Positions 51,149 to 60,001 of a DNA stretch of 64,000 bases are shown piece after piece. The notes under the pieces are model-generated. The model saw only the letters and a program-made list of their open reading frames with translations. It was not told where the DNA came from and did no database searches. Source of the stretch: F23-D06 sp045130275. Its GTDB lineage: Bacteria; Bacteroidota; Bacteroidia; Bacteroidales; WCHB1-69. The position numbers and the translations under genes were made by a program. The stretch's first letter is position 1. Each line of letters opens with the position of its first letter. The stretch lies in contig JBGUPL010000014.1 of assembly GCA_045130275.1 (NCBI GenBank), positions 1-64,000 of the forward strand. The letters run 5' to 3'.

Positions 51149-52747
51149 TTATTCAGAAGGGATGGTGCTTGTGAAAAAATGCTCGGCGTCAGGGTGAAGA
51201 ACGCTGTCAGAAAGTGTGCATACTGAAATCTCACCGTTCCCAGCCAAACGTTGTAAACGAGGAAGGATGTATTGTGCTTCATCGAAATTACGGCGATATA
51301 TTTCATCTTCCACAAGAATGTAATCATAATCAAAAGTCAAGGCATGCTCAACCACCTCGGGTTTGTTTCGCATGACGGCATACCCTTCTCTATCCATCAT
51401 GACAAAGGGAAGGTTTTGAGGATAAGCGAAAAGTGTCAAGAAACGGAGCTCCCGGGAACCGAATCCGTTATCTTCGAGCATTTGGTTGGCTTTACTATAG
51501 CGCATGGCGGTTTGATAAGCATCCAATTCCGATGACCTGCGGACGATCTGCATGTGAAGAGCTTCTGCAGTCATAAAGCCCGTGAGCACCAATACGACGG
51601 CAAGGATTGGAATATTGACCCATCGCGTTGTAGGATTGGGCAGTAGAGTTAAGAGACCGATCAGCAGCATTATTATTGGCAGGAAAAAACTGTCTAAAAA
51701 GTAGTAATCATGATGATAATATTGTTGCGACATGGCAATGGCAAAAAGTATCTCGCCAAATAACCAAATGGCCAATAACCACCAGAGGGACAGACGATTG
51801 GAAGTGTTAGGCGTTTTTCGCCATTTGAAAACAGAAGTGACGATAACCCCGATGGCAACGACTACATAGAGCCAGTGCTGTATTCTTTGGTAATAATGGA
51901 ATCGCCATAAGTCATGAATACCTTGCAGAACGATTTTTGCATCATCCCACGATTTGACAGGCAGCAGACTTCCGAGGAAAAGCGACCCGTATTGTTCCCG
52001 CAGATGCATACTCCAAAACCACCACGAAGCAAACAATAGCGCACCGGCGAAAAAAGGCAGCCACGAAGATTTCAAGCTGGTCTCGTGGCGTAGAATCCGC
52101 AGTGTCTGAAAGCAAGCAACCGCAATCCAAAGCACGGCGAAAGAGGTTCTGACCATCGCGGAGAGGGTGAGAAACAAAAGACTGACATAAAGAGTCCAGT
52201 TTTTGTTGTCACGGAGGTGGAGAACATAAAATAGAAGACCGCACATCGCAAATGTCAAGGCGGGCAGCGTTGGGAGGAATGAAGAGCTGTAATAGGCGAA
52301 AGAGGGGGCGGTGGCGGTAACGACAGACACGAGCAATGATTTGGATCTCGAACGGGTAAGCACATAGGCCATCAGATACAATGCCCACAAACCGATAATG
52401 GCGATCACCAGTGTCAAGCTACGGAACACCCATGGCTGGTGGCTTTTTGTGAGGCCCATCAGCAGGGAAGCGCACCAATGATGAAGGGGAAAATCGCATG
52501 CGGTGACCAGTGATTCGGGATCTTCAAAACCATATTGTTGCTTGTTGTAAATGAGCGTTTGTGGATGGAAGAGGTCGTACCCGTTGTGCTGAAAACCGAG
52601 TGCCAAAGAGTAGTTGTCCGCCTGAGCCCAGGCGTGAACATAAGCAGGGGGTTCGTTGAGGTATTTTACACCAATAATGAAAGATACAACCGCAACAACA
52701 AGTAACGGAAGAATATGCCTTGATAGTCGTTGTAATGTTTTTTTCAT
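51149..52747 (-). CDS. GT39/ArnT-like multispanning membrane glycosyltransferase
   Basis: A 532-residue membrane protein with about ten to twelve hydrophobic segments (FLLVVAVVSFIIGV-type first segment; later LVIAIIGLWALYLMAYVL, FAMCGLLFYVL, LLFLTLSAMVRTSFAVLWIAVACF, LFAIAMSQ, IPILAVVLVLTGFM). The loop after the first segment, HAWAQADNYSLALGF with NGYDLFHPQT, matches the acidic catalytic loop of lipid-linked sugar transferases of the GT39/GT83 type, and the C-terminal 130 residues form a soluble domain. Likely transfers a sugar from a polyprenyl-phosphate donor to an envelope acceptor. It starts directly at the stop codon of the outer-membrane receptor gene (TAG then ATG, no spacing), so the two are translationally coupled. 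Confidence 0.8.
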   Translation of the reverse strand: MKKTLQRLSRHILPLLVVAVVSFIIGVKYLNEPPAYVHAWAQADNYSLALGFQHNGYDLFHPQTLIYNKQQYGFEDPESLVTACDFPLHHWCASLLMGLTKSHQPWVFRSLTLVIAIIGLWALYLMAYVLTRSRSKSLLVSVVTATAPSFAYYSSSFLPTLPALTFAMCGLLFYVLHLRDNKNWTLYVSLLFLTLSAMVRTSFAVLWIAVACFQTLRILRHETSLKSSWLPFFAGALLFASWWFWSMHLREQYGSLFLGSLLPVKSWDDAKIVLQGIHDLWRFHYYQRIQHWLYVVVAIGVIVTSVFKWRKTPNTSNRLSLWWLLAIWLFGEILFAIAMSQQYYHHDYYFLDSFFLPIIMLLIGLLTLLPNPTTRWVNIPILAVVLVLTGFMTAEALHMQIVRRSSELDAYQTAMRYSKANQMLEDNGFGSRELRFLTLFAYPQNLPFVMMDREGYAVMRNKPEVVEHALTFDYDYILVEDEIYRRNFDEAQYILPRLQRLAGNGEISVCTLSDSVLHPDAEHFFTSTIPSE

Positions 52748-55441
52748 CTATAGCGTGTCGCCAGTTTCATTTTCGCCTTCTTGAACCTTTTTCTCCAGTT
52801 CCATTTTACCGAAACGTAGTGTGATGCCGGCTGATACATAACGGCTGTTCAGCATCCAGTTGGTGCTGTTGTTCAGGAAGTAAGGATTCGTGTTGACCGA
52901 ACCGGAACCGTATCGGCCACCCCAGTTGAAGATGTCCTGCACATTGACGAAAATCGACAACTTACGTTTGAAAAGGTCGCTACGGAGACCGAAATTCAAG
53001 GCGTAACGGGCTTTGCGCTCGCTCATCAGACTGATTGTCGGGGAATTGTAGAAGCCGGAAGCGGTGAACTGCAGCCAATCGAAAGCCTTGGCCCAGAAGT
53101 TCAGTCGCACGCTCCATGACCACTTGTCGCGTCCGTCGGTCTGATGTACACCATCGCGGTCATACTCCATCTTATAACCGTAATCATAGACATTGGCGTA
53201 GAGTCGCAGGTTGACGAAACCGGTCGGACGGTAGGTGGCGTTCAGCGATGCGCCGTAACGCCAAGAGGTCCCCATGTTGTATGGTACGGAGTAACTGACG
53301 ACCCGGTCGAGGTATTGGTCGAACTCGGAGTCAGTCAGCGAACTGATTTCGTTGGTGCTCAACCGTCCGTAAACCTCCACTCCGACGTTGCCGAAACGGT
53401 TGAAATACTTCTGCCAGCCCGCTTCCAGGTTGTGCGTGAATCCGCTTCTCAGTCCCTTCGGGTTGCTCGAAGAGTAACGCCCGAAAGGATTGCCTGTGGA
53501 GTAGTTGTTGTCGCCGTAACGGCGGAAATGGCTCAAGTCTTCCTCGTCAGGGTGCGACATACGCATGGAGTAGTTAAGTTTGATATTGTGCATACTCTTG
53601 GTGCGGTATGTGAGGTGGATGGAGGGGCGCAACGAGAAGAAAATAGGTGCGCCTTCATCGGCGAAAGGCATGTCGCTGATGTACTCGTAGGCATCGCGCA
53701 ACATACCCACACCCAAGCCAGTGCTGAGAGTGAAACCGCCCCAGCGGTGCGTCCAGTTCACATCGGCGTTGACATTCGTCGAACCGCCGTTGAAATGGTA
53801 TGCACGCAAGGTGTCCACTATTTCTCCGTCAAGGTCGTTGTAGCGGCGATAATCGTTGCTCATTTGGAAATGACTGGTGCGCATACCGTAGCTCATCTCG
53901 CCGTTTTCACTGTATGGCCGGTTGTAACGGGCGTCGAAGTCTGCACCGTAGCGGAAGCTGCGTGTGAGCAAGTAGCGGTGCTCGTCAAGGTCGTAGTATG
54001 TATCGTAGAAACGGTTGTACCACTGTTCGCTGGCATTGTGCGAGAACCGACCGTTCAGGCCGAGCCGCAGATTGTGTCCTTTGTTGTCGAACTTCTTGGT
54101 GTAATCCACCCCGGCGTGGGTCATCACAGACCACCCCTGGGTTTTGCTGAGTGTGGTGTCAATATATTCTTTAGAGAACGGTGGCATTGAATCTAAGTAG
54201 AAATAGGTCTGGTCACGCGAGATGATGTACCGGGAATTGTTGTTGTTGTAAAATCCACCCGCATCAAAAGAGATCTCACTGGTGGAGTCAATCTCGTAGT
54301 TGACCCCGAGGAAAAAGTTGGCGGAACCACTGCGGTTCGTGTCATGTTGCAAAATGGAGCTTGACCAGGTGGTGTCATATCCACCCTCGTTGCCCACGGC
54401 GTCGCGTCGCTGATAGGACTGTGATTCCGTTGCGTTGCGGCGAGAACTATAACGTCCTGATACAAATAGATTTACGCTTAATTTCTCCTTCGTCCACATA
54501 TAGCTGACCCACGGAGACACAAACGGTTGGTTGGAACCGTTGATGCCGAAACTGACGAACTGGTTGCTCTTGACGTGTGCGGAGGTGACGATGTTGATGA
54601 CCGCCTCGGCATCGGTGGCGTATTTGGCCGACGGGTTGGTAATAGCCTCGATACGCTCAAGTGCGTTGGCGGGAAGCGTCTGCAGGTAGGTCTTGAGATT
54701 CTCTTCGGTGAGTTTGGAGGGTTTGTCATTGATCCAGATTTCCACGCTTGACACACCGCGCAAGGTGATGTTGCCCTCCACATCGACCTCCACGCCGGGC
54801 GCGTTCTGCAGCGCGTCTTCGGTGGTGCCGGTCTGGATGGAAGCATCCTCGCTGACATTATAGACGAGCTTCTCCCCATCCATGGCGTAGATGGGCTTTT
54901 CCGTCTTGATGGTCACTTCACCCAAAGAAGTGGAGATGGGCATAAGCTTCACGGTACCCAGATTGGTGTTGTTCTCCACGGTGAACGGGATGATGCGTGG
55001 GGTGTAGTTGAAGAACCAAACACGGAGCAGGCATTTGCCTTGAGGCACACCGTCAATTTCGAAATAGCCGTTGTTATTGGCGGAGGTGCCTTTGATGATC
55101 ATGGAATCCTCCGCGTCAAGGACTGCCACGTTGGCATAGGCCAGGGGCGTTCCTGCAATGGAGTCGCGCAGCAAGCCCACCACTTTGAAGGTGGCACCCT
55201 CGCGCACCTTTTTTTTCTGCTTCACTTGTGGGTTCTGCTGTGGCATTTGCTGATTCCAGCCGCCACGATCGCCTCCCATCGGAGGCCTTCCGCCCGGATA
55301 ACCACCACCCGGAGGCCGTCCGCCGGGATATCCGCCGCCCGGGGGCTGCGCCATGACGCATAAGGCCGATAGCGACAGTATCGCGATCATTGTGATAAAC
55401 TTGAAAATAGTTATTCTTCTAGAAAAATCAGCAAAGTTCAT
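52748..55441 (-). CDS. Outer-membrane beta-barrel receptor (TonB-receptor-like) with Gly-Pro-rich N-terminus
   Basis: An 897-residue receptor. Signal peptide (ITMIAILSLSALCVMA), then a short repeat region (PPGGGYPGGRPPGGGYPGGRP followed by more Gly, Pro and Gln), a carboxypeptidase regulatory-like domain (about 84-160; FKVVGLLRDSIAGTPLAYANVAVL), a plug (about 165-290; LQNAPGVEVDVEGNITLRGV, ALERIEAITNPSAKY) and a large barrel of the OMP_b-brl_3 type that ends in SRYVSAGITLRFGKMELEKKV plus a charged tail. It has no SusD partner. The Gly-Pro repeats directly after the signal peptide are unusual and could form a flexible linker. It is followed without a gap by a GT39-like glycosyltransferase. Confidence 0.86.
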   Translation of the reverse strand: MNFADFSRRITIFKFITMIAILSLSALCVMAQPPGGGYPGGRPPGGGYPGGRPPMGGDRGGWNQQMPQQNPQVKQKKKVREGATFKVVGLLRDSIAGTPLAYANVAVLDAEDSMIIKGTSANNNGYFEIDGVPQGKCLLRVWFFNYTPRIIPFTVENNTNLGTVKLMPISTSLGEVTIKTEKPIYAMDGEKLVYNVSEDASIQTGTTEDALQNAPGVEVDVEGNITLRGVSSVEIWINDKPSKLTEENLKTYLQTLPANALERIEAITNPSAKYATDAEAVINIVTSAHVKSNQFVSFGINGSNQPFVSPWVSYMWTKEKLSVNLFVSGRYSSRRNATESQSYQRRDAVGNEGGYDTTWSSSILQHDTNRSGSANFFLGVNYEIDSTSEISFDAGGFYNNNNSRYIISRDQTYFYLDSMPPFSKEYIDTTLSKTQGWSVMTHAGVDYTKKFDNKGHNLRLGLNGRFSHNASEQWYNRFYDTYYDLDEHRYLLTRSFRYGADFDARYNRPYSENGEMSYGMRTSHFQMSNDYRRYNDLDGEIVDTLRAYHFNGGSTNVNADVNWTHRWGGFTLSTGLGVGMLRDAYEYISDMPFADEGAPIFFSLRPSIHLTYRTKSMHNIKLNYSMRMSHPDEEDLSHFRRYGDNNYSTGNPFGRYSSSNPKGLRSGFTHNLEAGWQKYFNRFGNVGVEVYGRLSTNEISSLTDSEFDQYLDRVVSYSVPYNMGTSWRYGASLNATYRPTGFVNLRLYANVYDYGYKMEYDRDGVHQTDGRDKWSWSVRLNFWAKAFDWLQFTASGFYNSPTISLMSERKARYALNFGLRSDLFKRKLSIFVNVQDIFNWGGRYGSGSVNTNPYFLNNSTNWMLNSRYVSAGITLRFGKMELEKKVQEGENETGDTL

Positions 55442-55461
55442 TCTAATAAATTTTTAAGCCG

Positions 55462-55469
55462 CGAAGATA
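55462..55469 (-). promoter_or_regulatory. Promoter -7 element (TATCTTCG, one mismatch)
   Basis: Minus-strand near-match to TAnnTTTG, 20 bases before the receptor ATG. Confidence 0.4.
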
Positions 55470-55537
55470 CGTTTTTTTTGAAAACCCCGTAGTCTTTTCA
55501 ACAAGATTGGAATATATTCACTAATCGCAAAAAAATG

Positions 55538-55545
55538 TATCTTTG
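55538..55545 (+). promoter_or_regulatory. Promoter -7 element (TATCTTTG) for the DUF1015-ispE operon
   Basis: Exact TAnnTTTG followed by C, 64 bases before the ATG. Confidence 0.55.
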
Positions 55546-55609
55546 CCGTTGATTTTAAAATGTAGAATTATTAAACTTATTCAATTATTTACCAATAAAT
55601 CAAATAGAT

Positions 55610-56875
55610 ATGTCAGTTATTAAACCCTTTAGAGGATTTCGTCCCCCGAAAGAAATCGTTGAAAAATTAGCTTCCCGTCCTTATGACGTGTTGAACTCCG
55701 AAGAGGCCCGCAAAGAATGCGAAGGCAACCCTTACAGCCTGCTGCATGTGACCAAGGCGGAAATTGACCTTCCAGAAGGCACCGATGAGCACTCCCTTGA
55801 GGTGTATCTTCAGGTCGTGAAGAATTACAACAGCTTCAAAGATTACGGTTGGTTGGTGCAGGACAAGGAGGAAAAATTATACATCTATGCCCAAAGCATG
55901 AACCCGACGGCTGCGGACGCGAAATGGCAATATGGCATCGTGGCTTGCGCTTACAGTGAGGATTATGTCAACAAAATCATCAAGAAACACGAGCTCACCC
56001 GCAAGGACAAAGAAGAGGACCGTATGAAACACGTCCGTATCACCAATGCCAACGTGGAGCCGGTGTTCTTCGCTTATCCCGCCGTCGCCCGCATTGATGA
56101 GATCGTGGCTTCCGTGACCGCCAAGGAGCCTGTCTATGACTTCGTTGCCAAGGAAGACGGCTTCGGCCACCGTTTCTGGGTCATCGACGACCGTGCCCTC
56201 ATCGACGAACTGGTGGAACTGTTCGCCACCAAGGTGCCCGCCATGTATATCGCCGACGGTCACCACCGCAGCGCCGCTGCCGCTCTCGTGGGTCAAGAGA
56301 AGAAAGAGCACAACCCGAACCACACCGGCAAGGAGGAGTACAACTACTTCATGACGGTTATTTTCCCCGACAACCAGCTCAACATCATCGACTACAACCG
56401 CGTGGTGAAAGATCTCAACGGTCTGACCAAGGAGCAGTTCCTCAACGCAGTTGCCGAAACCTATACGGTCGAAGATATGGGCACGGAGATCTACAAACCC
56501 GGCAAGTTGCATGAGTTCAGCATGTATTTGGACGGTCATTGGTACAAGATGAACGCCAAGCCCGGCACGTTCAACGACAGCGACCCCATCGGGGTGTTGG
56601 ATGTTACGATCCTCAGCAACCTTGTGCTTGACAAAATTCTGGGTATCAAGGATTTGCGCACCGATAAGCGCATCGATTTCGTAGGTGGTATCCGTGGTTT
56701 GGGTGAACTGAAACGCCGCGTTGACAGCGGGGAAATGAAAGTGGCTTTCGCCCTCTACCCTGTTTCCATGCAGCAGATCATTGACATCGCGGACACGGGC
56801 AACATCATGCCCCCGAAGACCACTTGGTTCGAGCCGAAACTGCGCTCAGGACTCGTTATTCACGAATTAGCATAA
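55610..56875 (+). CDS. DUF1015 family protein
   Basis: A 421-residue cytosolic protein. Characteristic segments: IKPFRGFRPPKEIVEKLASRPYDVLNSEEARKE at the start, HVRITNANVEPVFFAYP, MYIADGHHRSAAAALVG, FPDNQLNIIDYNRVVKDL, and GIKDLRTDKRIDFVGGIRG, FALYPVSMQQIIDIAD, MPPKTTWFEPKLRSGLVIHEL near the end. These are the hallmarks of DUF1015 (once called SerB-associated), which is frequent next to serA/serC in Bacteroidota, but no serine gene is here. The function is unknown. The ADGHHR motif suggests a metal or phosphate site. It heads an operon with very short gaps (2, 4 and -4 bases). Confidence 0.92.
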   Translation: MSVIKPFRGFRPPKEIVEKLASRPYDVLNSEEARKECEGNPYSLLHVTKAEIDLPEGTDEHSLEVYLQVVKNYNSFKDYGWLVQDKEEKLYIYAQSMNPTAADAKWQYGIVACAYSEDYVNKIIKKHELTRKDKEEDRMKHVRITNANVEPVFFAYPAVARIDEIVASVTAKEPVYDFVAKEDGFGHRFWVIDDRALIDELVELFATKVPAMYIADGHHRSAAAALVGQEKKEHNPNHTGKEEYNYFMTVIFPDNQLNIIDYNRVVKDLNGLTKEQFLNAVAETYTVEDMGTEIYKPGKLHEFSMYLDGHWYKMNAKPGTFNDSDPIGVLDVTILSNLVLDKILGIKDLRTDKRIDFVGGIRGLGELKRRVDSGEMKVAFALYPVSMQQIIDIADTGNIMPPKTTWFEPKLRSGLVIHELA

Positions 56876-56877
56876 TC

Positions 56878-57807
56878 ATGTTTAAAGTTCCCGTTTTACT
56901 CATACTATATAATAGAATAGAGGAAACGCACGACGTATTTCAAGTTTTACGCACAGTGCAACCCACTCAGTTGTATGTGGCGGGCGATGCGGCCAACTCT
57001 GGTTCACTGTTGGACCAGATGCGCACTTATCAGACTCGCGCCGTCATCCAACCCGAGTGGCCATGCCAGTTGCACACCTTGTGGCAGGACAATCATCTGG
57101 GCAAATCCCAGATGATTGTCACCGCCATGAAGTGGTTTTTTGAGCAAGAGGAGGAGGGAATTATCCTCTTTGAGGATACCATCCCCGGTTACGACTTCTT
57201 CCCGTATTGCGAGCAATTGCTTGAAAAATACCGCAATGACAAGCAAATCTTCAGCATTGGAGGCTTTTATTGGCGGCACAGAAGCCGGATAAGGTATAAA
57301 AAGCGGATGAAGAAAAGCGAATCCTCCTACTTCTTCTCGGCATACGCCTCCACATGGGGCTTCGCCACATGGAAGAACCGTTGGACGGACTTCTCCCTTT
57401 CGATGGACCAGTACAACAAAGAGGGCTTTGAGAAGATGATTGATCCTTACATGAAACAGAACAAACAGAAACTTTTCTGGATGAATCGGTTCAATGCGCT
57501 CAAAAAGTATAATGCCACATACTGGGACTACCAGTACAATTTCCATATTTGGTCTCATCAGGCACTCAGCATCACGCCTTATTTGAACCTCGTGACCAAC
57601 GTGGGGTTTCGCAAACAAGCCAAGCGTAAGATCCGCAGGATGAAACGCAATGCCTATCCTATTATGCCGTTGGTGCATCCCGAGGAAGTCCGTCAAGATT
57701 ATTCCGAAGACCGCTATATGTTCAGGCACATCTTCAACGGTGCCTTGTTCACGCTGTTCAAGGATTGGCTTAACGACTTGGTTTCCAATAATAAAACGGA
57801 GAATTGA
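56878..57807 (+). CDS. GT-A fold sugar transferase (HlpA/GNT-I-like)
   Basis: A 309-residue cytosolic protein starting at 56878, two bases after the DUF1015 stop. The GT-A fold is seen from VPVLLILYNRIEETHDVFQVL, QLYVAGDAA, LGKSQMIVTAMKWFFEQEEEGIILFEDT (an ED pair in place of DxD), GYDFFPYCEQLLEKY, and ASTWGFATWKNRWTDFSL, which is typical of the family named nucleotide-diphospho-sugar transferase/hemolysin activation protein. Acceptor and donor are unknown. Confidence 0.78.
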   Translation: MFKVPVLLILYNRIEETHDVFQVLRTVQPTQLYVAGDAANSGSLLDQMRTYQTRAVIQPEWPCQLHTLWQDNHLGKSQMIVTAMKWFFEQEEEGIILFEDTIPGYDFFPYCEQLLEKYRNDKQIFSIGGFYWRHRSRIRYKKRMKKSESSYFFSAYASTWGFATWKNRWTDFSLSMDQYNKEGFEKMIDPYMKQNKQKLFWMNRFNALKKYNATYWDYQYNFHIWSHQALSITPYLNLVTNVGFRKQAKRKIRRMKRNAYPIMPLVHPEEVRQDYSEDRYMFRHIFNGALFTLFKDWLNDLVSNNKTEN

Positions 57808-57811
57808 TTCG

Positions 57812-58687
57812 ATGGATAAAAAATTGACCTTCAAGATTGTGTTTCAAGAGGTGAGGAGTTATTTCTTCATCTTTTTGGGTTTGGCTATGTTCACTTTCGG
57901 ATGGTCAGCTTTTTTGACGCCCTACGAAGTGTCCGGTGGCGGTGTGGCGGGTGCGGCCTCCATCCTCTATTTCGCCACGAAGACCATCCCCATCGGTGTC
58001 ACCACGTTCGTGCTCAACGCCATTTTGATCGCCATAGCTTGGAAGGTCTTGGGTACCAAATTTTGTGTCAACTCGTTGATTTGCACGGTGGTGATGAGCG
58101 GTTTTTTCTCCATATTCCAGCCGCTTTTCCCGAAACCGATAATCGAAGATATGTTCATGAGCGTCATAATCGGCTCGGCCATATCAGCCTACGGCATCGG
58201 CATGGCGATCAACTGGGGCGGCAACACCGGCGGCGTGGACATTATAGCCCTCATGATCGGGAAATACCGCAATATCTCCTACGGTCGGGTCAGTTTGTTT
58301 TCCAACATTCTCATCGTGGGTGCATCCTATTTTGTGCTGCACGACGTGCAGAGACTCGTTTACAGCTTCGTCGTGCTGTTGGTCTCCATCATTATCTCTG
58401 ACTTGGTAATCGATGGATACCGGCAAACGTACCAGTTTATGGTCTTTTCTCAGAAAAATGATGAAATCGCCAAGAAAATCAACACGAACCTGCACCGCGG
58501 TGCCTCGTTCCTGAAAGGATACGGCTCTTATAATCATCAGGAGAGTGATGTGCTTCTTATTGTGGCACATAAGACCGACAAACGTTCCATCACTCGCATT
58601 ATCAAGGAGATAGATCCCAACGCGTTCATTACCATTACGAAGACGGCCAGCGTTTTCGGCAAGAATTTCGACAATATCAAGATATGA
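57812..58687 (+). CDS. YitT family membrane protein
   Basis: A 291-residue membrane protein with five or six segments in the first 200 residues (FFIFLGLAMFTFGWSAFLTPYEVSGGGVAGAASILYFATK, AISAYGIGMAINWGGNTGGVDIIALMIGKYRNISYGRVSLFSNILIV) and a soluble DUF2179 domain at the end (YQFMVFSQKNDEIAKKINTNLHRGASFLKGYGSY, VLLIVAHKTDKRSITRIIKEIDPNAFITI). The start at 57812 (MDKKLTFKIVFQEVRSY) is four bases after the glycosyltransferase stop. Substrate unknown. It overlaps ispE by four bases. Confidence 0.93.
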   Translation: MDKKLTFKIVFQEVRSYFFIFLGLAMFTFGWSAFLTPYEVSGGGVAGAASILYFATKTIPIGVTTFVLNAILIAIAWKVLGTKFCVNSLICTVVMSGFFSIFQPLFPKPIIEDMFMSVIIGSAISAYGIGMAINWGGNTGGVDIIALMIGKYRNISYGRVSLFSNILIVGASYFVLHDVQRLVYSFVVLLVSIIISDLVIDGYRQTYQFMVFSQKNDEIAKKINTNLHRGASFLKGYGSYNHQESDVLLIVAHKTDKRSITRIIKEIDPNAFITITKTASVFGKNFDNIKI

Positions 58688-59463
58688 CGTCAATTTTCGA
58701 GCCCGTTTCAGCGCGGGTGAACGCTAAAATCAATATCGGCCTCCAGATTGTTCGAAAACGGCCGGATGGCTACCACGATTTGCAAACCGTTTTTTATCCT
58801 ACGGATTTTTTCACCGATATCCTGCGCATAGCCCCTTCGTCTGAGGAGGTGCTTTTCCGGGTAGAGAGTCGGGAAGACTTGGGTAATCCAAACAACAATT
58901 TGTGTGTCAAGGCATTCAGACTTCTACAACATGATTTCGGAATCTCGGGCGTGGAGATTTCCTTGCATAAAGGTATTCCTACAGGTGCTGGCTTGGGAGG
59001 AGGCTCCGCCGATGCTGCGTTCACGCTCAGGATGCTCGCCGATGCGTTCCAATTGCCTGTTACTGAGGCCAAAATGCATGAATATGCTTTGCAGTTGGGC
59101 AGCGATGTGCCATTTTTCCTCCATAACCGCCCGATGTATGCCACTGGTCGCGGCGAGGTGCTGACACCCGTCGATGTGGATTTGTCTTCATATCGGTTAA
59201 AAATCGTTAAACCGGACATCCATGTTTCCACGAAAGAGGCGTATGCCGGTATCCTTCCGAAAACGCCCAATGTATTCTTACCTAATGTTTTACAACAAAA
59301 TATAGAAACTTGGGAAGGCCTAGTGGCCAATGATTTCGAAACGTCTGTTTTTTTGAAATACCCGGAATTAAGAGAAATTAAGGCATCGCTTTACCGCGAG
59401 GGCGCACTCTATGCCTCTATGTCAGGAAGCGGTTCCGCAGTGTTTGGCGTTTTCCCGTCCTGA
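58684..59463 (+). CDS. ispE: 4-diphosphocytidyl-2-C-methyl-D-erythritol kinase
   Basis: A 259-residue GHMP kinase of the MEP isoprenoid pathway, phosphorylating CDP-ME. Motifs: NAKINIGLQIVRKRPDGYHDLQTVF with the catalytic Lys and Asp-Gly, PTGAGLGGGSADAAF (about 98-111, ATP-binding), SDVPFFLHNRPMYATGRGE and MSGSGSAVFGVF near the end. It is slightly shorter than the usual 280. The four-base overlap with YitT means coupled translation. Its last 55 bases overlap the 3' end of gtrA on the other strand. Confidence 0.96.
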   Translation: MTSIFEPVSARVNAKINIGLQIVRKRPDGYHDLQTVFYPTDFFTDILRIAPSSEEVLFRVESREDLGNPNNNLCVKAFRLLQHDFGISGVEISLHKGIPTGAGLGGGSADAAFTLRMLADAFQLPVTEAKMHEYALQLGSDVPFFLHNRPMYATGRGEVLTPVDVDLSSYRLKIVKPDIHVSTKEAYAGILPKTPNVFLPNVLQQNIETWEGLVANDFETSVFLKYPELREIKASLYREGALYASMSGSGSAVFGVFPS

Positions 59464-59912
59464 TCGTTTTGTTTTTTGCGGTTCAGGTTCAAGAATCTGG
59501 CTTTCTTTTTATAGACAAAGATGCTGTTCAACACGTAATTCACCAAACCTACTGGAACCGCCATGATTGTGAGGTTGAGGTAGTTGTTCTGGCTACCGAG
59601 ATGCTCCAGCAGCGCAATGCCGCCTATGTTGAGAAGATAGGTGAACCCAGTGACTGCTAAAAATCTGAATAACAGTTTGTTGTCTTTGTTTTTGAACACC
59701 AGGATGCCATACGTTTTGAAGTTGAAGAGGATGCTTACGATGGTTGCAATGAAGTTGGAGACCACGTAGGCGTGGTTGAGTTTGAGCAGGTGCTCAAATA
59801 CAAAAAGAAAAACATAATTGATGAACAGTCCGAACGCGGTGTTCAGAATGGCAACCAGTACGAAGCGGATGAACTGAGGTTCAAAATAGCGGTGTAAAAA
59901 GTTCCTAATCAC
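59409..59912 (-). CDS. GtrA family membrane protein
   Basis: A 167-residue membrane protein with four hydrophobic segments (QFIRFVLVAILNTAFGLFINYVFLFVFEHLL, AYVVSNFIATIVSILFNF, FRFLAVTGFTYLLNIGGIALLEHLG, LNLTIMAVPVGLVNYVLNSIFVYKK), which is the GtrA pattern. Members flip or hold lipid-linked sugars for surface polysaccharide. The Lys-rich C-terminal tail overlaps ispE antisense by 55 bases. Confidence 0.93.
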   Translation of the reverse strand: MIRNFLHRYFEPQFIRFVLVAILNTAFGLFINYVFLFVFEHLLKLNHAYVVSNFIATIVSILFNFKTYGILVFKNKDNKLLFRFLAVTGFTYLLNIGGIALLEHLGSQNNYLNLTIMAVPVGLVNYVLNSIFVYKKKARFLNLNRKKQNDQDGKTPNTAEPLPDIEA

Positions 59913-59930
59913 AATTCAACATTAAGGCGG

Positions 59931-59938
59931 CAAAAATA
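59931..59938 (-). promoter_or_regulatory. Promoter -7 element (TATTTTTG) for gtrA
   Basis: Minus-strand TAnnTTTG followed by C, 18 bases before the ATG, divergent from the yceD promoter. Confidence 0.55.
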
Positions 59939-59974
59939 AAAAAATAAAGCATACGCACGATATGGAAAAAAGAG

Positions 59975-59982
59975 TATATTTG
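59975..59982 (+). promoter_or_regulatory. Promoter -7 element (TATATTTG) for yceD-rpmF
   Basis: Exact TAnnTTTG followed by C, 19 bases before the ATG. Confidence 0.6.
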
Positions 59983-60001
59983 CACCCCTAAATTTATTGC
60001 A

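Noticed and set aside
53144..54190. Open frame of 348 codons on the + strand within the outer-membrane receptor
   Set aside because: Lies inside a clear receptor gene and has biased Val/His/Glu composition.
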